Assembly (NCBI GenBank): GCA_033557465.1 | Contig: CM066033.1 | Coordinates: forward strand, 20,213,080 to 20,277,079 | Source: Ichthyophis bannanicus | Lineage: Eukaryota; Chordata; Amphibia; Gymnophiona; Ichthyophiidae | Direction of reading: 5' to 3' | Length of the DNA: 64,000 nt | Shown: piece after piece, positions 1-10,748 of the stretch | Layout of the letters: the number at the start of each line of letters is the position of its first letter | Position numbering within the stretch: the stretch's first letter is position 1 | Notes under the pieces: generated by a model | What the model saw: the letters and a program-made list of their open reading frames with translations, nothing else | Database searches by the model: none | Told to the model about the DNA's origin: nothing | Translations under genes and position numbers: made by a program

Positions 1-182
1 AGTGCCGTTTACATTGAACAAATTGAAATTACATTGAACAGGGCATTATAACTTGGAGATAACTATTTTACAGGGAACATGGGTTATGGAGGGTTAAGTG
101 GCTTGCCCAAGACCACAAGGAGCACCTGTGGGACTAGAAACCCCAGTCCTTCTAGCCCAAGGTTGCTGTCCTCTAGTGGGAT
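1..182 (+). repeat. SINE-like dispersed repeat, 3' part
   Basis: Positions 1-181 are almost identical to 57732-57911, including the GGCTTGCCCAAGACCACAAG block, which resembles the conserved core of MIR/L2-type repeats. The window starts inside the element. The match stops abruptly at about 182, where the other copy continues for another 65 bases, so this copy is 3' truncated or was cut by a later insertion. Confidence 0.75.
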
Positions 183-1223
183 AAATCATGGTGAGTGAAT
201 AGTATCACCAGGAGAAGGTGGACTGTATCAAGCCTAAGGGCCCCACCTAAGGGCCACGCCTAAAGGCCCTCTGGCGTGACCCTCAGGCATGGGCTAGCCA
301 GGCGCGGGCACGCCTGGGTGAGCAGCTGAATTTAAAAGCTGAAGCTGTGCCCTGATTGGGTCGGGGGGAGCGGGAGGGGCAAACAGCCCCCGCTTCTACC
401 CCCAATGCCTGATTGAGTTCAGCTGGATGGCCGGAGGAAGAGATCTTTGCCCTATTGAGCAGCTGAATTTAAAAGCTAAAGCTCTGCCCTGAGGAAGAGG
501 TAATAAAGTAAAGTTCACAAAGACATAGCAAAAGCACAGCTGATCTACTTATCTTAATGCTGTCTCTGAAAAACTTCACAACGCTCTCAGGAAGCGCCAG
601 TCAAACAATCTGCACTGCTAAGACCCACTCTCAACAAACTTTGCTGCTAAAGCAGCTACAAAAGATTTGCTGCCAGTGGCGACACAACTTCTTACTTGCT
701 TTACAACTGCATCTTGTCCCTCTCAGACAGCAGACACACCAGTTCAAACAGCAGTTCAATACAGAATTTCACATCCATTCATCTATATGGGACACGTTGA
801 AGATCAGAGCAGAAAATCATCTACGTCCTGGCGTTATTCCATGTTGCCGCTAGTAAAGTGTGGGCGTCCGCGGAAAGAACTCAGGATGTACATGGGCCTT
901 TCCTGAATGCGCTTTATACATCTCGCAGCTTGCCACGCCCCCATTCCGCCCCCTCCTGCATACATTCTGAAAGACCCTTTTTAACGTTGTGTACGTGCAG
1001 GGCCACGTGGTTTCAGAATACAGTTCTAGACATTTTCATGAGAAAAACGTTGATCCCACACGTCCAAAGGGCTTATTTGTGTTCTAGAATGACCTCAAGT
1101 GAATTATTTTAAATCTAATTGGTTATAAAAGGGAATTCTTTTTTTCTGCCTCTCCATACCTTTTGTATTCTTTACACCATTCTAATTTATCAATGTCCCT
1201 GTTTAATGTACATTACCAAATTT
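183..1223. other. Unrecognised sequence with a 36-bp direct repeat
   Basis: I recognise no gene here. GAGCAGCTGAATTTAAAAGC plus about 16 further bases occurs at 319-355 and again at 457-492, about 137 bp apart. Short reading frames at 557-1112 overlap one another, have no recognisable domain and look like chance. The stretch probably belongs to an old mobile element or to upstream sequence of the zinc-finger gene. Confidence 0.35.
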
Positions 1224-1285
1224 AAGTTATAATGTAAACAGCTTGGACTAAAATGGTAACGCGATAAAAAAAAAACCTGTTAAAT
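1224..1285 (+). repeat. LINE/SINE 3' tail fragment split by the Tx1-like LINE
   Basis: A TGTAAAC...GCGATAAAA tail resembles the L2-type tail at 41332-41390 (TGTAAACCGC...GTATAGAAA). It ends in ten A residues followed by CCTGTTAAAT, and the same ten bases reappear at 4980-4989 after the inserted LINE. More tail-like segments follow at about 5013-5070 and 5118-5160, so the LINE landed in a cluster of retroelement tails. Confidence 0.55.
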
Positions 1286-4200
1286 GCCCCATTTGGATTC
1301 TACGGGCCGCACGGGGGGGGGAAAGGGTGGGATCGGCAAGAGCCCTTCAGCCCTTGATGTTCGACTTGGGCCTCCGGGATATATGGAGGGACACCCACGC
1401 GGGAGAGAGGGGTTACACTTACTACTCCCCGGTCCATCAGGTCCACACTCGCATTGATTATTTTTTGTTGGATCAGCGCTTGATGGATGGAAGAGTGCAG
1501 GCTGGACTGGGAGCGCTGACCTGGTCAGACCATGCCCCGTGCTGGCTCACCCTCCCGAACGGCACGTATAGCGAGTACCGCCGCCTTTGGCGTTTAGACG
1601 CCAGGTTTCTACGACGGCAGGGTGCAGTGCAAGATCACGCCCACTTTATTAAGGAATTCTTTGAGCTTAACGATACTGGGGATGTTCCCCTCCCCACGGT
1701 ATGGGATGCTTATAAGGCCACAGCCCGCGGTCAACTTATGGCTGAGGCAGCCCGCACGCGTAAAATGTGGACACGTGATCATGATTATTTGGTGAGGGAA
1801 TCTGCTCGCCTAGGCCTGGAGCATGCCCGAACCGGGTCGAGGCAGGTCCTACGCCAGTGGCGGACGGTTCGAGCGAATTTAGATGCATGTATGCAGAGAG
1901 AATTAGACAATAAGCGTCGGAAATTAAGGCAAACTTTTTATGAACATGGGAACAAAACTGGCCGCCTTTTAGCTTTGCGCCTGCGTCAACAGCAGTCCTC
2001 GAGAGTGGTCCGCGAATTACGCGATGCTGGGGGACAGACGAGGGTCATCTCCCGGGAGATCCGTGATCTCTTTGCTGATTACTTGGAGCGACTTTACAAA
2101 GCGGAGCCCATTGGTAGGGATCAAGTGCAGGACTATCTACAGAGGACCGCTCTACCGCGTCTTTCTGACTCTGATCGGGCCCAGTTGGATTCGGAATTTA
2201 CGATTGACGAAGTGGAACATGCAATTCGGCATCTGAAAACTGGCAGCGCGCCGGGTAGTGATGGTTTTCCGGCAGAATACTATAAGAAGTTCCGAACGCA
2301 ATTGGCGCCATCTCTGACCTGTTTGTTCAATGAGGTCCTGGGGGCAGCCTCCCTTCCCCCGTCCCAACGCGAGGCACTGATTGTGATGATACCCAAACCC
2401 GGTAAGCCCGTGCATGATGCAGCTTCGTACCGCCCCATCTCCCTGCTAAACGTTGATGTTAAAATCTTTGCTTCTGTGCTGGCCGTGCGTCTGAATCGGG
2501 TTCTCCCTGGCTTGGTTCAACCAGACCAGGCTGGCTTGTGCCGGGTCGACAGGCCGCCGACAACATTCGGCGTATGTTGCAGATTATTCATGTGGCTCAA
2601 CGGGATCCACAACCAGCGTTGCTAGTGGGAATTGATGCGGAAAAAGCATTCGACCGGGTGGAGTGGGGTTATCTATGGTGTGTCCTCGAGATAATGGGCC
2701 TTGGCCCTAATTATATTGGTTGGGTTCGCAGCCTTTACCAGCAGCCCCAGGCATGCGTTCGGATTAATGGGGGTCACTCGAGACACTTCTTTTTGGAAAG
2801 AGGCACGCGACAAGGTTGCCCTCTCTCGCCCCTGCTCTTTGCCCTGGCAATGGAACCACTGGCTCAGAGCTTTCGAGATCATCCAGGCTTACGAGGGGTC
2901 CGCATCGGTCCTGCGGAATATCAGATCGCGCTCTTTGCGGATGATATCATCCTATCCCTGGCGAATCCGTCCGCTTCTCTCCCAATCGCGATGCAGCTGT
3001 TCGCCAATTTTTCTCGAGTCTCCGGCTTTAAAATTAATTATACCAAATCGGAGATCTTGAATGTTGGGGTCTCTAGGGCGGTCTGTGCGGAACTACAAGA
3101 GGCTTATCCTCTTCGCTGGGTGTCAGGAGCCCTGCGATATTTAGGGGTGAACCTAACCGTGGAACGGGCAGATCTTTTCAAAGCTAACTTTGATCCCTTG
3201 CTTCGCCAGGTTCGGCGGGACTTAGAAGTTTGGAACGGCCTGCTCCTCTCCTGGTTTGGGCGTATAGCCGTAGTCAAGATGGTGATTGTTCCCCGCTTCC
3301 TTTATTTTTTTCAGGTTCTCCCGCTTTCCATCCCACGCGCTACCCTGGCGACCTGGCAACAGTTGCTTATGAAGTTTGTGTGGCATTATCGTCGCCCGCG
3401 CTTGGCGCGGCAAGTTCTTTTTGCCCGCACGCGTTCCGGCGGTATGGGCATGCCCAATTTACAGTGGTATTATGCGGCGGCGCAGTGTCGGGCGGGAGTG
3501 GAATGGATGATTGCCGATAGCACTAAGCGATGGGTGCAGATAGAAATGAGCTTGGCGGGGGGAGCGGGGTTGGGGGATTGGCTGTGGCTTGGTCCCAAGC
3601 TTCGCCGTGGCAAATGCACCAGTAATCCCTACATTTTTCATACCCTCTGCTGCTGGGATCGACACTTCCGATCCCATGATGTGGATCTATCCCCCTTAGC
3701 CCCTATAGTTGATAACGCTTCTTTCCCGCCGGGTTTGAGTGACGTAGCTTTTCGGCAATGGGGGCACCTTGGCCTCAGCCGGGTCGGCCAATTTTTTGTT
3801 GATGGTCGGCTACAATCGTTTCGTGCATTGCGGGATGAATTTGACCTCCCGGCTGGGCATCTTTATCGTTATATACAAGTGACGCATTGGGTCAATTCTC
3901 GGTCTGTTCGGCCCCAGGATGCGCGGGACCTGACGGATCTGGAGCGCTACTGTGAGGGGTGTACTACTACAAAGGGTCTTGTGGTGACATTATATGCTCA
4001 TTTGCAGGGGGCCCAGGCGTACCCCACACGTCATAGGGTGCTTTGGAACTCCGACTTGAATCTTTCTTATACTGATCAGCAGTGGGAATCAGTGGAAGCC
4101 CGCCTGTGGAAGAGCTCAATAGCGACTAACGCCCGAGAAACGAACTATAAATTGCTGTACCATTGGTATATGACCCCGGCGCGGATTGCTCGCATGTTCC

Positions 4201-4979
4201 CTGGGGCTGGGGACCTATGCTGGCGTAACTGTGGGCAGCGGGGGACCCTGGGACACATTTGGTGGGAGTGTCCCCGCATTCGTGCTTTTTGGAGAGGTGT
4301 CCAGTTCCGGATGCAGATGCTTCTGGGACTGAGCATCCCTTGGGATCCGGGGATTTTTCTTTTCGGAACCTCCGTGCCGGGGGCCTGGGCTTTGCAACTT
4401 GCCTTACTCCGGCACGGCCTGAACGCAGCCCGACTATCCCTGGCGGTGGCCTGGAAGCATGCTCTGGCCCCCTCTTTTCAGGTCTGGCTGGAACGCATGT
4501 GGGATACATACTCTATGGAACGGGGGGTAGCGGCTAGCAGGATGCGTCTGGCTCGCTTTGAACTGGTGTGAGCGCCCTTCGTTTCTCGCTTTGGCGCGTG
4601 ATTGTTTTGGATAATTGGGGGTGATATGCTGGCCCTCTTGGAGGTTTGTTCCTTAAGTGTGCCTCTTAGCTCACCTCTGCCCCAAGCCCTAGCCTTAGCA
4701 AGCCATAGTTGGGGGGGTGGGGAGGGTGGGGAGGTGGGGTGGGGGGGTGTCGGGCTTGGGGTGCCCTTGGGGTGCCTTTGGGGGGGGGGGAAGGGAGCCT
4801 GGGAGGGGGTGGGGGCCCTAGTTTCTCTATTATAAACGAGTAAAAACGAAGACATATTGTAGATTATTATTGAGACCTGATGTTGTGTTGATACTGTTGT
4901 ATCTTTTTTTTTGAAGATCTTTGTGGTTTTTGTATCTTTGTAATCTTTGGCAGTCTTTCAATAAAAAAAAAAAAAAAAA
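1286..4979 (+). mobile_element. 5'-truncated L1/Tx1-like LINE with target duplication
   Basis: The element starts at 1286, carries the end of the AP endonuclease, a full reverse transcriptase and a C-terminal region, and ends in AATAAA plus a 17-A tail (4963-4979). The tract A(10)CCTGTTAAAT before it (1266-1285) is repeated after it as A(n)CCTGTTAAAT (ending 4989), a target duplication of 10-20 bp whose exact length is blurred by the A tail. The 3' UTR (4572-4960) is unusually G-rich at 4700-4815. Truncation at 1286 removes ORF1 and most of the endonuclease. Confidence 0.85.
1327..4571 (+). pseudogene. Tx1/L1-type ORF2: endonuclease end, reverse transcriptase, C-terminal region
   Basis: The product nicks target DNA and primes reverse transcription of its own RNA. 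The first 75 codons hold the last endonuclease motifs (RIDYFLLD and SDHAP). The reverse transcriptase follows with APGSDGFPAEYY, SYRPISLLN, IDAEKAFDRVEW, GTRQGCPLSPLLF and the catalytic FADDI box near 2933. A cysteine/histidine-rich CWRNCG...GHIWWECP motif near 4220 matches the C-terminal zinc-knuckle-like region of L1/Tx1 proteins. The frame shifts once near 2538, where reading passes from the 1327 frame to the 2538 frame in the middle of a conserved RT block. Otherwise the frame is open to the stop at 4569-4571, so this is a fairly young copy. The L1/Tx1 clade is preferred over CR1 or L2 because of the RT motifs and the length of the C-terminal region. Confidence 0.85.
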
Positions 4980-4989
4980 CCTGTTAAAT

Positions 4990-5825
4990 AAATGCATTAT
5001 TTTTTCAAATTGTAAACCATTTTGAATGACATGTCACAAAAATGCTATAAACATTTTGATAAATAAAAAATAAAATAAAAATTTTATTTAAAAAAAAAAG
5101 TACCTGTTAATATACATGTAAACCGCAATGATTCTAAAGAGCGCGGTATGAAAAAAAATGTAATACTAGTAGCGGAATCAGGCCTTGGTCTAGCTGCTGA
5201 CATCCAGGGCTCTTCCTGCAGCAAACTCTTTCAGTCTTCCCTTCTCACAATTTCCATCTTTCTGCTGACCCTCAAGAGCCCAAACTAAACACAAAATTAA
5301 CCACAACAATGAGGGTCCCCCTAGGGGTCCAAGGGCACCACCACTGGCTCGGGGGCATATGAATGAAGGGCACTGATCTAGGAAGAGAAGTAAATGAAAT
5401 GATTGGTCTGTCTGGTAATCAATATGTTTCAAACCTAGCAATTCTCTAGTACTAATAGTCTGGGGCTTAAGACATCTCCAATCCTGTCTCATCGAATCAT
5501 AATGCGTTAGATTTCCCCTTACTCATACCAGGCAAAATCGAATTGCTGATCTTGAATGAAATGTATCAAAACTTGATCCCGACGGCAGAAATTGTCATTG
5601 TGTTTATGCTTGAGGAGTAGAGTTGCCCCCCTCAGTATTAAAATGATCCTGGTACTGCTAGAATGGATTTCTGATGATGATCAGGACAGCAGCACCCTTC
5701 TTTTCTTCGCTTTGCACTGGTGGCAATGTCTATGAAAATGGCACAACTCTGAGATCACTTGCATCGATAGGACAGGCTCTGGGGTAACTTTACTAAACAT
5801 ATTGAACTATCTTTTCTCACCACAG
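4990..5825. other. Retroelement tail fragments and unrecognised sequence
   Basis: Positions 5013-5160 hold two more A-rich tails of the TGTAAACC...GGTAT...AAAA type. From about 5190 to 5825 I recognise nothing except the polypyrimidine tract and acceptor AG (5824-5825) of the KRAB B-box exon. No KRAB A-box (DVAVYF, EEW) is visible in any frame. Confidence 0.45.
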
Positions 5826-5954
5826 GCTTCCCCACTGTGAAACCTGACCTTTTAATCCAATTTGAGCAAGAAGGATTCACAACCAAGCCCCAGGGATCTG
5901 AGGAAAGAAGAAACCTGCCCAACACTGGCAGAAATGAGGAGCTATATGAAGCAG
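5826..5954 (+). CDS. KRAB B-box exon of a KRAB zinc-finger gene
   Basis: The exon is bounded by a strong acceptor (CTTTTCTCACCACAG) and a weaker donor (GCAG then GTAGTG). Read in phase 1 it is fully open for 43 codons and contains GFPTVKPDLLIQFEQEG, which matches the KRAB B-box consensus (G..V.KPD.I..LEQ..EPW) although the final EPW is not kept. KRAB domains recruit TRIM28/KAP1 to silence chromatin, and the B-box strengthens the contact made by the A-box. The start and end are both phase 1, as is usual for internal exons of this family, so it can splice in frame to the exon at 28397. The A-box exon was not found between 4990 and 5825 and probably lies upstream of the window. If this copy never had one, silencing activity would be doubtful. 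Confidence 0.75.
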
Positions 5955-6788
5955 GTAGTGAAGTTGGATTAAAGCTAGTGATGAATTGATGCAAACATTT
6001 ATTACAGGAAAGACGCTTCGTCTGGGCCAGGCAAACTGAATGAGGTGTTATAGTCACTGTCCCTGGCTTCTAAGCTGTGTTGTGTGAATAATGTGCTTGT
6101 TATGTTTCCTTACTATCTATTCTCTAACTTAATTTTCAGATCTTTCTTTTTACGTCTGACCCTCCTCCCGCCTCCACTGGAAGTAAGAAAAGGGAAGGAG
6201 GCAGCTAGACTTTCAATGGAAGCAGCCGAAGGGAGGAAGGCCCCCATTTATAGCAGCAGCAGCAGCAGGGCTGGACCATCCATGAGGCGGCCGCCTAGGA
6301 CGGCAGACCTCTGTGGGCAGCAGGTCATGTGTTTGGCACACATGGCATTGAGCTCTCTTCCCTCCTGTGCTGAGCTGTACCGCAGCCCCTCTGCCACTGA
6401 TTGAGACGGCTGGAGTGTCTCGGCAGTAGTGCTAGGCTTTGTGCTTCTGTGTACATGGCCTGATGCTTCTGACTCCCACAAAGTTGTTCTGGAAGGGGGT
6501 CAGAGGCAACAGGCCATGTGTGCCAAAACACATAGCCTGCTGCTGCTGCCACCGAGCAGTCTCCTGGTTGCCAGAATCAGCAGCAGCGGAGAGGGGGGGG
6601 GGGGTGGGCAGTGGCACGGCTGAGCACGGGGGACGGGGCAGCATGGCCAGGTGTAATGTGGCACAGCCGGGGCTTCTGCCTAAGGCAGCAGAAACCTCAG
6701 GTCGGCCCTGAGCAGCAATTTTAAGGGAAGTGGGACTCTTGGGCATATTCTGAAGCACTTTTCATTAGCAAGGAATTGTGGGATCCTG
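5955..6788 (+). other. Start of intron 1, low-complexity and imperfect repeats
   Basis: No gene is recognised. An AGC microsatellite lies at 6251-6270. The stretch 6300-6700 holds imperfect, partly inverted copies of a CATGTGT...GGCACACATGG-like motif and further CTG/CAG tracts, suggesting an old repeat. A G run lies at 6591-6604. Confidence 0.4.
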
Positions 6789-6936
6789 TTCCAATTTATC
6801 CTGCTAGACCACTCCAGACAAGTGGGTTACGTCCCTCTGCCAACAGATGTTGGAGACATGAAAGTGCCAGAAGCTTCAACGAACAGCCTCTGGCATATAG
6901 AGAGGCTGTCCTAGGTGTCACCCTCAGTATTTGTCT
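6789..6936 (+). repeat. Left terminal repeat of a DIRS family-C element
   Basis: This stretch is the reverse complement, with scattered changes, of the right end at about 28045-28180 (shared landmarks: ATCCTGCTAGACC, CCAGACAA.TGGGTTA, GATGTTGGAGACA and GGTGTCACCCTCAGTAT). Its first bases, TTCCAATTTATCCTGCTAG, match the left-end half of the internal complementary region at 27741-27823. It is therefore a true left terminus, probably of the same element whose body lies at 24330-28196. Confidence 0.7.
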
Positions 6937-7250
6937 GTCTCCAGCAGATGATGGATGTCTCTTTCTTTACTCCTGGCAGCCTGCCATTCTAAGGGGCTAA
7001 GGATCTCTGCCAGTGGAACTCAGAGCTTAATAGGGTGGAGGTCTTCGGGGCGCACATGAGGTGTGGCCCTGAAGTTTCCCACTGACGGCTCAGTCTAGGA
7101 CATTCCGGGAGCTCCGGGTCAGGAGAACCTGTTCAGCTTATCCTGAGAGGGGGAAGAAGACTTGGTCTCAACGGTTCAGCACAGGGCAATAAGGAGATCC
7201 TGTAACAGAGGGCAGCATTTCTTATTTTTTTATTTTCTAGTTATAAGTTT
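6937..7250 (+). other. Probable DIRS leader interrupted by the Gypsy insertion
   Basis: I see no reading frame or known motif. Because the Gypsy element between 7251 and 19651 is flanked by GTTT on both sides, this stretch was originally continuous with 19652 onward. It therefore probably belongs to the untranslated leader of a DIRS element. I cannot tell whether that is family C or family B. Confidence 0.4.
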
Positions 7251-8042
7251 TGTGGTACTGCAGAGCCTATGCAAACAGGAAAAAAGGTTTTAAATTCAGA
7301 AAAAAGGTTCCAACACCAGATGCGACATTACAAGGAGCCAGATAGTGGGAGCAAGAGAGACCTTCCAGGGTCTAGAGAGCCGCACCCCAGAGCTTGTGAT
7401 GTAATGCCGGCCAACAGCCAATCCTGGAAAGGGGAAGTTCCTTTTAAGAAAGGCTGGGAAGTTGGAAGAGGGTTAGAGAGGAGAAGGAGAAGGAGTTCCT
7501 GGCAAGGAGACACAGGGAGTCTGGTGCAGCAGAATACCAGGAGTTCTTGGCAAAGAGACACTGGGAGGAAAGGTACCAGGAGAGAAACAAAAGGCAGAGT
7601 TTTATCTGATGAACCTGTGCCAACAGACTCAGGACCCTGTGGAAGTTACCAGAAGGTTGGTGAAGTTAGTGCCATAGGAGGTAACACTCTTTATTCAAGG
7701 GACAGGAGGTATGGGTGTGAGAGAGAGATAACTCCACCCGAAGGCCAGCTGGACAGTGGGAGGCCTGCTACTCGAGTAAGGCTGAATTGCAGCAGGATTA
7801 GGCCTCAAACCTCAACTCACTGGGATAGGCCCAGAGAACAAGGTAATCCACATTTTTATACTTCTAACCATTATAACCTGGTGACACAGGGAGCACAAGG
7901 AGCAAGGGTGTGCTCGCCTTATGAAGCTGTTTGTAAGACAAGACACAAGCTTTTATCAAATGAAAGACTGTTTAATACAAGGCACCAAGGCAAGGGAAGT
8001 ATTCTCATAGCAAGCATTCACATGACCAAGGCCAAAACCTAG
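7251..8042 (+). pseudogene. U3-encoded reading frame, frameshifted copy in the 5' LTR
   Basis: The frame is open from the TGT codon at the LTR start and is nearly identical to the 3' LTR copy until about 7998. There one G is missing (GGGAAGTATT here against GGGAAGGTATT in the 3' LTR) and the frame runs into a stop at 8040-8042. The coding sense resumes in another frame to TAA at 8234-8236, with the conserved PMDCSYC segment. The product is rich in Arg, Ser and Gly with an RRRRRSS stretch, and I recognise no domain. See the 3' LTR copy for the intact version. Confidence 0.55.
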
Positions 8043-8257
8043 GCCCAGAACATTGGAGGCTGATACAAGCCGTATATGAAAAGCCTCAGCGTATTCCACT
8101 AGACTATACGGATACAGAGTCACGGCTCTCAGACCCACAGCCCATGCAGGTGGAATTTAATGAGGACCCTTCCGAAGTGCCCATGGATTGTAGCTACTGT
8201 CAGGCAGGAAGCCTAGAATCCCTGCCTGGTGTGTAAAGCAGGGCTCAGCAAGATGTA
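7251..8257 (+). repeat. Gypsy 5' LTR, U3 part
   Basis: It matches 18322-19329 with about 1% difference. The copy runs to about 8253 before differing from the 3' LTR at the DIRS junction. The remaining TATA box, R and U5 resume at 14573. U3 is filled by a reading frame that starts at the first codon of the LTR. Confidence 0.9.
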
Positions 8258-8273
8258 TGTTCCTGAGCGGGTG

Positions 8274-8392
8274 TCCAGTTTAGTCCTCCACATCCGGGTA
8301 GTGCACCTCCTCCTGCAGCAAGGAGACTGGACCAATCAACTCTTCAGAATTGTAGCCTGCTTACTGCTGGAACTCCCATGAGCCCTCCAGTG
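8274..8392 (+). repeat. Left inverted terminal repeat of DIRS family A
   Basis: The 119-bp arm is complementary to 14413-14531. Landmarks are CCAGTTTAGTCCTCC, GTGCACCTCCTCCTGCAGCA and CCATGAGCCCTCCAGTG. Confidence 0.9.
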
Positions 8393-9238
8393 TGTCCAGT
8401 CTCCTTGCAGCAGGAGGTGGTGTGAGCCTGGATCTAGGCTCACTTGTTATTTTTAGTTGATGCCTTTTCTTCTTCACTTTACTTTACTTTACTTTAGCTT
8501 TTCTTTTTCTGTCTACTGTCCCTTTAATTGATTAAAAAAAAAAAGTCTGAGGGCTCAGACCTTTGCGCTGCGTGTCAGTGGCACACGGGGATTCCCGCAG
8601 GAGAGAGGCTGACCGGCACTGACCTTCCTCCCTGCTCCCTGCCTGCAGTCTATGCCGGTTCTGCTGATCGCTCCCCCAGGACTGTTCGGGGGCAGGATCA
8701 CTTTACCCGCGGCGCTCATGCTTGTCTCCACATTTGCATGAGCACGCTGCCAGGCACTCCGGCTGCGATCCGGTGTTTGCTTGCCTGCCTTTCAGCTGAC
8801 CGGCTCTCTGTTTTACACCGGGGCTGCTCGGCAGCTGTTACAACGCTTGCTGGGACATATTTTCAGGGTAAGTGTTCCTTCTTAGCGTTTTGGTCTGCTC
8901 GGGATATTTTATTTCCTTTTCTTTTTTCGTCGTTTTTTGGCGCTTTTTTTCTTCAGCGTGCCTCGGTCCCGGCGGCCATTTTGAGTTTTATTTTTTGGCG
9001 GTACCTGTCTTGTCTGGCTCTTAATTCTTTTATTTACCAGCGTTTTTGATTTCTTTTTCATTTGGGCTCTTGCTGTCTGTTTTTATTTCGTTACCAAAAA
9101 AAAAAAAAAAAAAGCGATTTATGCACACGGACTTAGTGTGTGGGCTTACCTGTATAGGACTCTCTCACTTGATCTGTCCCTGCCTCAGGGTGCGAGGTTT
9201 CTCTCTTTCCTCAGCTAGCAACCTGATTGCCTGTGGGT

Positions 9239-10747
9239 ATGTCCTCCAAACCGCAATGCTTGGTCTGCGGTTTGCGTAGGCGGTCCGTCTCGGCCGCTGG
9301 TTTCTGTTCCAGCTGTACTGCGGTCTCTTCTGGCATAGACCATCAGGGGGCCTCCCCTCCTCCAGTGGAGCACTTGGTGGACCCGCTGTTGACGGAGGGC
9401 GCTCTTCCTCCGGGGCCTCTGTTGCCTCCTGTGTCTGTGGGCTCTCAGACTCCGGGATCCGCAGTCCCTGTGGAGCAGGGGGAGGCTTCTTCTGCTCTGA
9501 CGCATTTTTTGCCTGATTTCGTACTAATTATGCATCAGGCGTTCAAGTTGGGGCAGTTGAGCAAATGGCCTGAGTCTTCCCCATCTACTCTTCTTCCTCT
9601 GCCATCTGTCTCCGTTCCACCGGAGGCCCCCGCCAAAGCGGCTAGGAAGTCGCTCCCGGTTGGCTTGCCGCCAGAGGATTTTGAGGTTCCGGACCTCGAG
9701 CTGGATGCTGACATTGAGGGCAGTGTCGATGACCTTGAAGAGGGTGAGATTCCAGACCCTGAGGATCAGGCTAGGATTGTTCGGGTGTTTCATAGGGAGG
9801 AGTTGGTTCCTCTTATCACGGAAGCACTTCAGACGCTCAATCTTTCAGCGCCATCTCCGGGGGAGGCCAATGTGTTAGAGGATCCCCTTATCCAAGCGGT
9901 TCGGGACTCGCAGGTAGTCTTCCCTGTTCACCGGGTGGTAGCTCAGATGATACAGACCGAGTGGGACCATCCAGACGCTGGCTTGAAGGGCATCCGTACC
10001 ATGCATCGTCTTTATCCCTTGAAGGATGAGGATAAAGAGAAATTCAAGTCCCCTCGGGTTGATGCGGCGGTTTCTGCGGTGACCAAAAAGACTACTATTC
10101 CGGTGGAAGGCAGTGCTGCCTTAAAGGACATTCAGGACAAGAAAGTGGATGGTTTGTTAAAGCAGGCCTTCGAGACCAATGCCTTATCGCTGCAGGCTTC
10201 GATCTGTGCGGCGTGGATAGCTAGAGCCTCTTTGCGATGGGCTCAGCGCTTGCGTCAGAATGCTTCCCTAGACCAGCAAGCGTTGCTTGAGGTTACTCGT
10301 CTAGAGTCGGGTTCCGCTTATCTCGCAGATGTCCATTATGATTTGATCCGTACCATAGCAAATAGTATGGCTTCCTTGGTAGTTGCGCGCAGATCCCTTT
10401 GGTTGTGTAACTGGGCCGCCGATCCTTCCTCCAAGTCTCGCCTTAGCAGACTTCCCTTTAAGGGTAAGTTGCTGTTCGGGGAGGATTTAGATAAGTTGGT
10501 GAAAGACTTGGGTGAGACCAAAGGGGGTAGACTTCCGGAGGACAAGCCCAAGTCGGTTAGGCCTTTTCAAGCGACTCGAGGTTCCTTTCGGGATTTTCGG
10601 AGATTTTGGTCGACCCGCCCTTGGAATTCCCAACTAGGCCGGTTTGGGTCTCGGACTCAGTCCTTTCGTGGTTTCAGGGGGGCTGGCAGGGGTTTCTCCA
10701 TCGCCTCCTCCAGTGCCTCCTCGTCCTTTAGTCGTAAACCACAATGA
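9239..10747 (+). CDS. DIRS family A Gag-like protein
   Basis: This is the presumed nucleocapsid-type protein of the element. The frame is open for 502 codons. I chose ATG 9239 (MSSKPQCLVCG) over the in-frame 9227 because the zinc-binding-like CLVCG...CSSC pattern follows it directly and related copies begin similarly. The middle is acidic (LEEGEIPDPEDQARI). A conserved block follows (FPVHRVVAQMIQTEWDHP, then TTIPVEGSAALKD.QDKKVD, residues about 220-310), and the C-terminus is Arg/Gly/Ser-rich. It ends at TGA 10745-10747, and the RT frame can begin at ATG 10749, so the two genes abut. The same gene is decayed at 20179-21670 (family B) and 53522-54420 (antisense family B). Confidence 0.8.
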   Translation: MSSKPQCLVCGLRRRSVSAAGFCSSCTAVSSGIDHQGASPPPVEHLVDPLLTEGALPPGPLLPPVSVGSQTPGSAVPVEQGEASSALTHFLPDFVLIMHQAFKLGQLSKWPESSPSTLLPLPSVSVPPEAPAKAARKSLPVGLPPEDFEVPDLELDADIEGSVDDLEEGEIPDPEDQARIVRVFHREELVPLITEALQTLNLSAPSPGEANVLEDPLIQAVRDSQVVFPVHRVVAQMIQTEWDHPDAGLKGIRTMHRLYPLKDEDKEKFKSPRVDAAVSAVTKKTTIPVEGSAALKDIQDKKVDGLLKQAFETNALSLQASICAAWIARASLRWAQRLRQNASLDQQALLEVTRLESGSAYLADVHYDLIRTIANSMASLVVARRSLWLCNWAADPSSKSRLSRLPFKGKLLFGEDLDKLVKDLGETKGGRLPEDKPKSVRPFQATRGSFRDFRRFWSTRPWNSQLGRFGSRTQSFRGFRGAGRGFSIASSSASSSFSRKPQ

Positions 10748-10748
10748 A

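Noticed and set aside
557..1112. Three overlapping plus-strand reading frames
   Set aside because: They overlap in different frames, have no recognisable domain and lie in repeat-like sequence. Chance frames are the simplest reading.
5755..6057. Minus-strand 100-codon frame
   Set aside because: It is the shadow of the plus-strand KRAB B-box exon at 5826-5954, which has splice sites and a family motif.
6130..6182. Possible extra exon after AATTTTCAG with a GTAAG donor
   Set aside because: The enclosed 40-odd bases have no family motif and break the phase-1 pattern of the gene.
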